Origin: Acidimicrobiales bacterium
GTDB lineage: Bacteria > Actinomycetota > Acidimicrobiia > Acidimicrobiales > VFJN01
Assembly: GCA_016936035.1 (NCBI GenBank)
Contig: JAFGPU010000379.1
Coordinates: 1-6,007, forward strand
Direction: 5' to 3'
Length of the DNA: 6,007 nt
Part shown: one piece after another, positions 1-6,007 of the stretch
How the letters are laid out: each line of letters opens with the position of its first letter
Position numbering within the stretch: position 1 is the first letter of the stretch
Translations under genes and position numbers: made by a program
The notes under the pieces: generated by a model
The model's input: only the letters and a program-made list of their open reading frames with translations
What the model was told of the DNA's origin: nothing
Databases searched by the model: none

Positions 1-2676
1 CTCGACCACCACGACGGTGGTGCCGTGGGCGTGGATCTCGCGCACCTTGTCGACCAGCCGGTCGACCACGGTCGGGGCCAGGCCGAGCGACAACTCGTCG
101 ATGCACAGCAGCTTGGGCCGGGTGATGAAGGCCATGGCCAGGGAGAGCTGCTGCTGCTCGCCGCCCGACAGGTCGCCGGCCATCTGGTCGTGCCGCTCGC
201 CGAGGATGGGGAACATGGCGACCGTCTCGGCACGCATCTCCTCGGCGGCCTGCGGGTCGTGGCGCAGCATCCAGCAGGCGAGGCGCAGGTTCTCGGCCAC
301 GGTGAGCGTCGGGAACACGCCCTTGCCCCCCGGCATGAGCGACAGGCCGAGACGGGCGATCTCCTCGGCCGGCAGCCCGGTGATGTCGCGCCCGTCGAAG
401 GTGATGCGCCCCCTCGTCGGCGGCAGCAGGCCGGCGATCGACTTGAGCACGGTCGACTTGCCGGCCCCGTTGGTGCCGAGCAGGGCGAGCATCTCGTTGC
501 GCTCCACCCCGGCATCGATGCCGAAGAGCACCTGCAGGCTGCCGTAGGCGGCCTCGATGCCCTCGCAGGTGAGCAGGTGGGCGCCCAGGCGCTCGCGGCG
601 GACGCTGCCCACCATCAGCCCGGCGCCGGACGCGTCGCGACGGATGGCGGCGGTGCGCCCCGGCTCGACGGCCTGCTCGACGGTGTCGACCTCGTCGTGG
701 TCGACCATGCCGTGCCTCCGGGCGACGACCCGGACGAACCTGTCGCGCACGCGCTCGAAGACCTGGATGAGGCCGCCCGGGATGACCAGCAGGATGACCA
801 GCAGGCCCACGCCGGTGAGCAGCAGCTGCGACTTCGGGAACAGGTAGCCGGCCCACTGCACCAGGGCGACACCGGCGAGCGTGCCCCCGATGGACGACAC
901 GCCGCCGATGACCGCCATCGAGAACACGAGGAGGCTCATGGCCGTCGGGTAGGTGGACTGGCCGATGCCCCGCAGCGCGACCGCGTGCAGCCCGCCCGCG
1001 ACCCCCGCCAGCATGCCGGCGAAGATGAACGCCGCGAGCCGCGTCTCGACCGTGTTGATGCCCGCGGCCTGGGCGCCGCGCTCGTTGTCGCGGGTGGCCG
1101 AGATCGAGCGTCCGGCCCGCGCCCCCTTGAGGTTGCGCACGATGTAGATGCCGCTCACCACGAGGACGAGCGCCAGGGCGTAGAGCCAGCGTTCGTTGGA
1201 CAGGTCGAGCGCGCCCCACAGCTCGGGCCGCTCGTACGCGGACGGAAGCCACTCGGTGTAGTTGGCGGGGTTGAGGAAGTAGAGCTCCATCGCCACCGCG
1301 AACGCGAGGGTGGTGACGGCCAGGAACTGACCGGACACCCGCAGCGCCGGCAAGCCGAGCACCAGGGCGATCGCCCCGCCGGCCAGCGCGGACAGCCCCA
1401 GCGAGACGAACAGGTCGGTGTTGTGGTCGGCGATCAGGTTCGCGGTGATGACCGCGCCCACGCCCATGACCGCCACCTGGCCGAGGCTGACGACGCCACC
1501 CCACCCGGTCAGCACGACGAGCGACAGGGCCACCAGTGCGTACGCCAACGTGACGGTGCCGAAGTTGACCTGGGCGTCGGTGCCCAACAGCGGCAGGGCA
1601 AGCACTCCGACGACCAGCACCGCCCCGAGCGCGAACTTGGCGGTGCGCACCTCGTTGAGCGCGGCGTAGGCCCGGGACAGGCCGTGGCCGACGCCGACGA
1701 CCGACCACGACGAGTCGCTGTCGTCGGCCCGGTGGCCGGACCGCCGCTGCAGCAGCAGGGCCACGACGATGACCGCCAGCAGCACCACCGGGGTGGGCGC
1801 CGCGTTGTCGACGTTCCACATCACGACCTGGTCGAGCACACCGAGGAACACCCCGGCGACGAACGCACCCGAGAGCGAGCGCATGCCCACCACGACGGCG
1901 GCCGCCAGCGCCGGCAGCAGCACGGTGGGGCCGGCGGCGGCAGTGAGCGGCACGCCCTCGCTCGGGGCCCGCAGCACCACGGTGAGCGCCGCCAGGCCGC
2001 CCGCCACCGACCACAGCAGCGACGAGAGCTGGTTGACCGGGATGCCCAGCAGGCGGGCCCGGTCCATGTTCTCGGCCATGCCTCGCACGGCCATGCCCGC
2101 CTCGGAGAAGAACAGGAACCACGACAGCGCGATCAGCACGACCGGCACGACCGCCAGCAGCAGCAGGTCGTTGCCCGTGAAGATGATCGGGTCGACGGTG
2201 AACGTGCTGTCGGTCAGGGACGTGGGCACCTCGGGGATGTACGCGGCGGTGCCGAGCCACGTCGGCAGGTACACGGCGAGGCCCCCGAGGAGCTGCGCGA
2301 GGCCGATGGTGGCGACCGTGAGCACCAGACGGGGGGCGGTGGCGAACCGGCGGACGACGAGGCGCTCGACCAGGGCGCCGATCACGACGCCGGCCGCGAC
2401 CCCGACGAGCCCGGCGAGCGCCCAGTTCCAGCCCTTGCCGACGGCCAGGGCGGCAGCGAGGCCACCGCCCAGGCTTCCCATCGCGCCGTAGGAGAAGTTG
2501 ATGATGCGCGTCGTGCGGTAGGTGAGCACGAGCCCGACGGCCAGCAGGCCGGTCGCCGACCCGAACAGCGCGCCGCGGAGGACCACCCCGGTGGGGAGCT
2601 GGTCGGGAAGCACCTGCGTGGCGGCCAGCAGCACGGCCGCGGCCGCGCCGACGATGACCCACGGGGACCTGTTCAC
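1..2676 (-). CDS. LivH-LivM-LivF fusion: branched-chain amino acid-type ABC importer, two permease domains plus ATPase (3' end outside window)
   Basis: One open frame of 892 codons, running off the window edge, encodes three parts of a HAAT-family importer that are usually separate proteins. Residues 1-310 are a LivH-type permease: a run of hydrophobic helices, the RIINFSYG motif at 57-64 (family: RVINFAHG) and the cytoplasmic coupling loop at about 194-212 (GMAVRGMAEN...LLGI). A polar stretch (about 311-346) leads to a LivM-type permease, about 347-640, with LTGWGGVVSLGQ at 389-400 and coupling loop GRSISATRDNE at 522-532. A charged linker (about 641-700) precedes a LivF-type ATPase: A-loop Y711, Walker A GTNGAGKST 734-742, signature LSGGE 836-840, Walker B LLCIDE 856-861 and SLGLAP 863-868. 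The H-loop lies beyond the edge. GTG is chosen as start because it has a good Shine-Dalgarno and overlaps the upstream TGA (GTGA), and the first in-frame Met is at 66, inside the permease. LivF rather than LivG is inferred from VFPTLTVAENLR and the absence of the LivG ARTFQ motif. Substrate unknown. Confidence 0.93.
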   Translation of the reverse strand, partial: MNRSPWVIVGAAAAVLLAATQVLPDQLPTGVVLRGALFGSATGLLAVGLVLTYRTTRIINFSYGAMGSLGGGLAAALAVGKGWNWALAGLVGVAAGVVIGALVERLVVRRFATAPRLVLTVATIGLAQLLGGLAVYLPTWLGTAAYIPEVPTSLTDSTFTVDPIIFTGNDLLLLAVVPVVLIALSWFLFFSEAGMAVRGMAENMDRARLLGIPVNQLSSLLWSVAGGLAALTVVLRAPSEGVPLTAAAGPTVLLPALAAAVVVGMRSLSGAFVAGVFLGVLDQVVMWNVDNAAPTPVVLLAVIVVALLLQRRSGHRADDSDSSWSVVGVGHGLSRAYAALNEVRTAKFALGAVLVVGVLALPLLGTDAQVNFGTVTLAYALVALSLVVLTGWGGVVSLGQVAVMGVGAVITANLIADHNTDLFVSLGLSALAGGAIALVLGLPALRVSGQFLAVTTLAFAVAMELYFLNPANYTEWLPSAYERPELWGALDLSNERWLYALALVLVVSGIYIVRNLKGARAGRSISATRDNERGAQAAGINTVETRLAAFIFAGMLAGVAGGLHAVALRGIGQSTYPTAMSLLVFSMAVIGGVSSIGGTLAGVALVQWAGYLFPKSQLLLTGVGLLVILLVIPGGLIQVFERVRDRFVRVVARRHGMVDHDEVDTVEQAVEPGRTAAIRRDASGAGLMVGSVRRERLGAHLLTCEGIEAAYGSLQVLFGIDAGVERNEMLALLGTNGAGKSTVLKSIAGLLPPTRGRITFDGRDITGLPAEEIARLGLSLMPGGKGVFPTLTVAENLRLACWMLRHDPQAAEEMRAETVAMFPILGERHDQMAGDLSGGEQQQLSLAMAFITRPKLLCIDELSLGLAPTVVDRLVDKVREIHAHGTTVVVVE

Positions 2677-4238
2677 GGCAGCACCTCCGGCTCGCCCTCA
2701 GGGATGTCGTCCTTCTGCCACCGCTCGCCCTCGTCGAGATAGGTGCCAGGCTTGCCGTTGAAGGGCGAGAGGGCGTCGGGGTCCCACCACATCTCGCGGA
2801 TGTCCGTGACGGGCGTGTAGTGCCCCGGGCTGAAGTCCCAGGCACCGGCCTGGCCCTCGCCGGGCGGGTAGGCGAACAGCCCGGCCTCGAAGGTCTCGGG
2901 CGTGAGGTCGGGCCCCGCCATCTGCACCCCCAGGGCGACGACGAGCACCTGGTGGTAGACGAGGTCGAGCAGGTCGGTCGGGTCGCCGTCGGGGCGCACC
3001 GACCGGTAGGCGGCGTGGGCGACGCTGCGCTCGGGCGGCTGCTGGGCGGCCCACGGGCTGCCGCCGAACGACCGGGCCCACTGCTCGGGTGCGTTGTTGG
3101 CGACGATCTGCCCGCCGAGGTCGGTCTCGATGAAGCCGACGCCCGCGATGAGCCACTCGGGCTCGTAGCCCTGGGCGGCGGCCTCCTTGGCCAGGTACAT
3201 CTGCATGATGGCGTCGCAGGCGCATGACACGGAGGTGACGTCCGCGGCCTTGAGCTTGGCGACGATGCTGGCGGCCGACGTCTGCAGCGTGGTGATGTCG
3301 ATCGAGTAGTCGAGCCGCTCGGCGACGTCGTTGCCCTCAGCCGCCAGGCCGTCGACGAAGACGTCGACGCACTGCTGGTACTCGAGGTTGTTGGGGGAGA
3401 CGACCGCCATCGTGCGGGGCTGCCCCGCCAGGTCGCCGCCCGCGTGGGTGGCGTCGCGCCCGAGCAGGCGGCGGTTGGTGTAGGGGGCCGAGTTCTCGGC
3501 CACGGCGGTGCAGTCGGGGAAGGTGCTCCAGGCGTAGGGGCGGCGCTCTTCGAACCACTCGCGGGACAGGTAGGGCGCGCCCATGGCGATGACCTCGTTG
3601 CGGGTCAGGGCGTCGGCGTAGGGCTGCGACAGGGCCGAGAGGTCGGCGAAGGCACCGATCTCGTTGGCGACGCGCAGGCTGTCGTTGGTGGCGGCGTCCT
3701 GCCCGGCGCCCTGCAGCTCGGGGATGATCTGCCCGCGGCCGTCGTAGCCGACGAGCCGCAGCTTGCGCCCGTAGAACTCGAAGTTCTCGTTGAAGTACTC
3801 GACGATCGCCTCGGCGTCCTCGGCCAGCCGGACGCTGTCGGCGTCGATGTCCACGCCCCCGAGCTGCCCGAGGAGGGCGAACAGGTTGGTGTCGGCGGGC
3901 AGGCGGAAGCTGACGAGGATCTCGTCGTCCGTGACACCCCGGGCCGTCGCACCGCCGTTGTCGCCCGTGAACTCGAAGCACGGCGGCGAGTACTCGAGGT
4001 CGTCCACCTGCAGGTCGCGGTCCTCGCAGGGGGCGACCGTGTCGCCCCACCCCGAGGCCGGCTGGCCATCGGTCACCTCGGCGGGGCCGGCGGCGTCGGC
4101 GGCCACGCGGTCGTCCGGGACCTTGCTGGGCACGACGGCGACCATCACGGCGATGGCGGCCACCAGCACGACCAGGGGCGCGTACCCCCGGAGAGGACGT
4201 TGCTCGGCCCCGCGGAGGCGTCGCCGCTCACCAGTCAT
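2673..4238 (-). CDS. ABC transporter substrate-binding protein, periplasmic-binding fold type I (LivK/Peripla_BP_6-like)
   Basis: A 521-residue solute receptor that would capture the substrate outside the membrane and deliver it to the fused permease encoded immediately downstream. The N-terminus is basic (RRRLRG at 5-10) and followed by one hydrophobic segment at about 19-36, so it is a secreted protein or a signal-anchored one. There is no lipobox: the first cysteine is residue 71. GDNGGATARGVTDDEI at 92-107 begins the ligand-binding fold, in the style of actinobacterial LivK-like receptors (the GVT-D-EI start of the first strand). MAVVSPNNLEY at about 277-287 looks like the start of the second lobe. 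Six cysteines (71, 87, 243, 290, 339, 341) could form disulfides outside the cell. It is longer than typical LivK proteins (roughly 370-420 residues). An ATG 21 codons upstream (4301) is in frame, but the ATG at 4238 has a strong Shine-Dalgarno just before it and the upstream segment includes the palindrome and part of the hairpin, so 4238 is preferred. The family is clear from sequence and context; the ligand is not. Confidence 0.88.
   Translation of the reverse strand: MTGERRRLRGAEQRPLRGYAPLVVLVAAIAVMVAVVPSKVPDDRVAADAAGPAEVTDGQPASGWGDTVAPCEDRDLQVDDLEYSPPCFEFTGDNGGATARGVTDDEILVSFRLPADTNLFALLGQLGGVDIDADSVRLAEDAEAIVEYFNENFEFYGRKLRLVGYDGRGQIIPELQGAGQDAATNDSLRVANEIGAFADLSALSQPYADALTRNEVIAMGAPYLSREWFEERRPYAWSTFPDCTAVAENSAPYTNRRLLGRDATHAGGDLAGQPRTMAVVSPNNLEYQQCVDVFVDGLAAEGNDVAERLDYSIDITTLQTSAASIVAKLKAADVTSVSCACDAIMQMYLAKEAAAQGYEPEWLIAGVGFIETDLGGQIVANNAPEQWARSFGGSPWAAQQPPERSVAHAAYRSVRPDGDPTDLLDLVYHQVLVVALGVQMAGPDLTPETFEAGLFAYPPGEGQAGAWDFSPGHYTPVTDIREMWWDPDALSPFNGKPGTYLDEGERWQKDDIPEGEPEVLP
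2683..2688 (-). promoter_or_regulatory. Shine-Dalgarno of the permease-ATPase fusion
   Basis: On the minus strand GGAGGT is followed by six bases and then GTG at 2676. It lies within the last codons of the receptor gene and supports the GTG start; with the GTGA overlap it indicates translational coupling of the two genes. Confidence 0.8.
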
Positions 4239-4240
4239 CT

Positions 4241-4249
4241 TCCCCCCTT
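4241..4249 (-). promoter_or_regulatory. Shine-Dalgarno deciding the receptor start
   Basis: The minus strand reads AAGGGGGGA and then AG before the ATG at 4238. A purine tract this G-rich at this spacing supports the ATG at 4238 over the in-frame ATG at 4301. Confidence 0.75.
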
Positions 4250-4259
4250 GCTCCCCAAC

Positions 4260-4272
4260 TGTCACCGTGACA
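4260..4272. promoter_or_regulatory. Perfect 13-bp palindrome, candidate operator
   Basis: TGTCAC-C-GTGACA is an exact inverted repeat of six-base arms around one central base. It ends 21 bases before the receptor ATG and 10 bases before the Shine-Dalgarno. Its symmetry and position suit a dimeric repressor or activator site controlling the transporter operon. No regulator gene is in the window and no promoter boxes are convincing nearby, so the operator role is inference. Confidence 0.4.
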
Positions 4273-4280
4273 CTAACCAC

Positions 4281-4309
4281 CGCGAACGTGCCGTGCAGCA
4301 CAGTTCGCG
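4281..4309 (-). terminator. Strong imperfect hairpin between typA and the transporter operon, candidate terminator or leader structure
   Basis: On the minus strand CGCGAAC, a bulged T, GTGC, a six-base loop TGCACG, GCAC and GTTCGCG form an 11-bp stem with a single one-base bulge. It is the strongest structure I see in the intergenic region. No T-run follows (GTGGTTAGTG comes next), so it is not a classical intrinsic terminator, though U-poor terminators are common in high-GC actinobacteria. It lies 65 bases after the typA stop and 42 bases before the receptor start. It could instead be a DNA-binding site or a structured 5' leader. Confidence 0.4.
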
Positions 4310-4325
4310 ACGACCCGAACGCCGT

Positions 4326-4345
4326 ACGGGGTGGTAAGTCCCCGT
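4326..4345. repeat. Small inverted repeat in the intergenic region
   Basis: ACGGGG and CCCCGT are exact six-base arms around an eight-base spacer. On the minus strand the sequence could fold as a modest hairpin 29 bases past the typA stop. Short GC-rich arms like this are expected by chance in such DNA, so a role is uncertain. Confidence 0.3.
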
Positions 4346-4348
4346 CGT

Positions 4349-4362
4349 GGCCCGTGCGGGCC
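4349..4362. repeat. GC-rich inverted repeat just after typA
   Basis: GGCCCG and CGGGCC arms with two bases between them would fold as GGCCC/GGGCC with a four-base loop. It begins 11 bases after the typA stop, where a terminator would be expected, but no T-run follows on the minus strand. It may contribute weakly to typA termination. Confidence 0.3.
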
Positions 4363-4373
4363 GGCGGATCGTG

Positions 4374-6007
<1,634 letters not shown>

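Noticed and set aside
781..804. Tandem 12-base direct repeat (GATGACCAGCAG twice)
   Set aside because: It encodes LLVI twice within the last LivM transmembrane helix; a codon-level repeat in a hydrophobic helix, not a separate element.
615..872. Small minus-strand frame in the LivM-ATPase linker region, rich in Cys and Ser
   Set aside because: It lies in another frame of the verified fusion gene and has a skewed composition (CSRSRSCCSPAWACW-like); no independent start signal.
25..2742. Very long plus-strand open frame (905 codons) opposite the transporter fusion
   Set aside because: Its product is low-complexity and rich in His, Gln, Arg, Asp and Gly with no recognisable domain, as expected when the complement of a GC-rich membrane protein gene is read. 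The minus strand encodes clear family motifs throughout the same span.
4239..4301. N-terminal extension of the receptor from the ATG at 4301
   Set aside because: No good ribosome-binding site for it was seen, it would cover the palindrome and part of the hairpin, and it puts 21 extra residues before the basic N-terminus and membrane segment. The ATG at 4238 has a strong Shine-Dalgarno.
3444..4337. Plus-strand open frame of 297 codons opposite the receptor gene
   Set aside because: Biased Gly/Val/Ala/Asp composition with no domain; a complement of the receptor gene running into the intergenic region.

Overview
This is a GC-rich window (about 70% by eye) with nearly wall-to-wall genes, all on the minus strand. 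It starts inside a translation GTPase gene and ends inside a transporter ATPase domain. High GC, the GTG start, tightly overlapping genes and the actinobacterial style of the Liv-type transporter proteins suggest an actinomycete-related bacterium, perhaps Acidimicrobiia. That lineage guess is inference; nothing here fixes it.

Layout in transcription order (high to low coordinates). (1) 6007-4374: the 3' nine-tenths of typA/bipA, a ribosome-associated GTPase; its first ~70 codons lie beyond the window. (2) 4373-4239: a 135-bp intergenic stretch with a strong imperfect hairpin (4281-4309), a perfect 13-bp palindrome (4260-4272) close to the next start, two smaller inverted repeats and a strong Shine-Dalgarno. 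(3) 4238-2673: a 521-residue membrane-anchored or secreted periplasmic-binding-fold protein, the solute receptor of a branched-chain amino acid-type (HAAT family) ABC importer. (4) 2676-1: one uninterrupted reading frame of at least 892 codons that fuses a LivH-type permease, a LivM-type permease and a LivF-type ATPase. It starts at a GTG overlapping the receptor's TGA by 4 bp and runs out of the window just before the ATPase H-loop.

Together (3) and (4) form a translationally coupled uptake operon: a receptor plus a near-complete transporter in a single polypeptide. The ATPase is LivF-like, so a separate LivG-type partner may lie downstream of the window edge or elsewhere. The substrate cannot be read from sequence; this family takes up branched-chain amino acids, other amino acids, urea, short amides and aromatic or other small organic molecules.

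The most notable feature is the LivH-LivM-LivF fusion, which I checked codon by codon for in-frame stops and found none. I see no RNA genes, mobile elements, CRISPR arrays or phage genes. I do not see a wholly new system; the window is a compact variant of a known transporter class with a possibly regulated promoter region.
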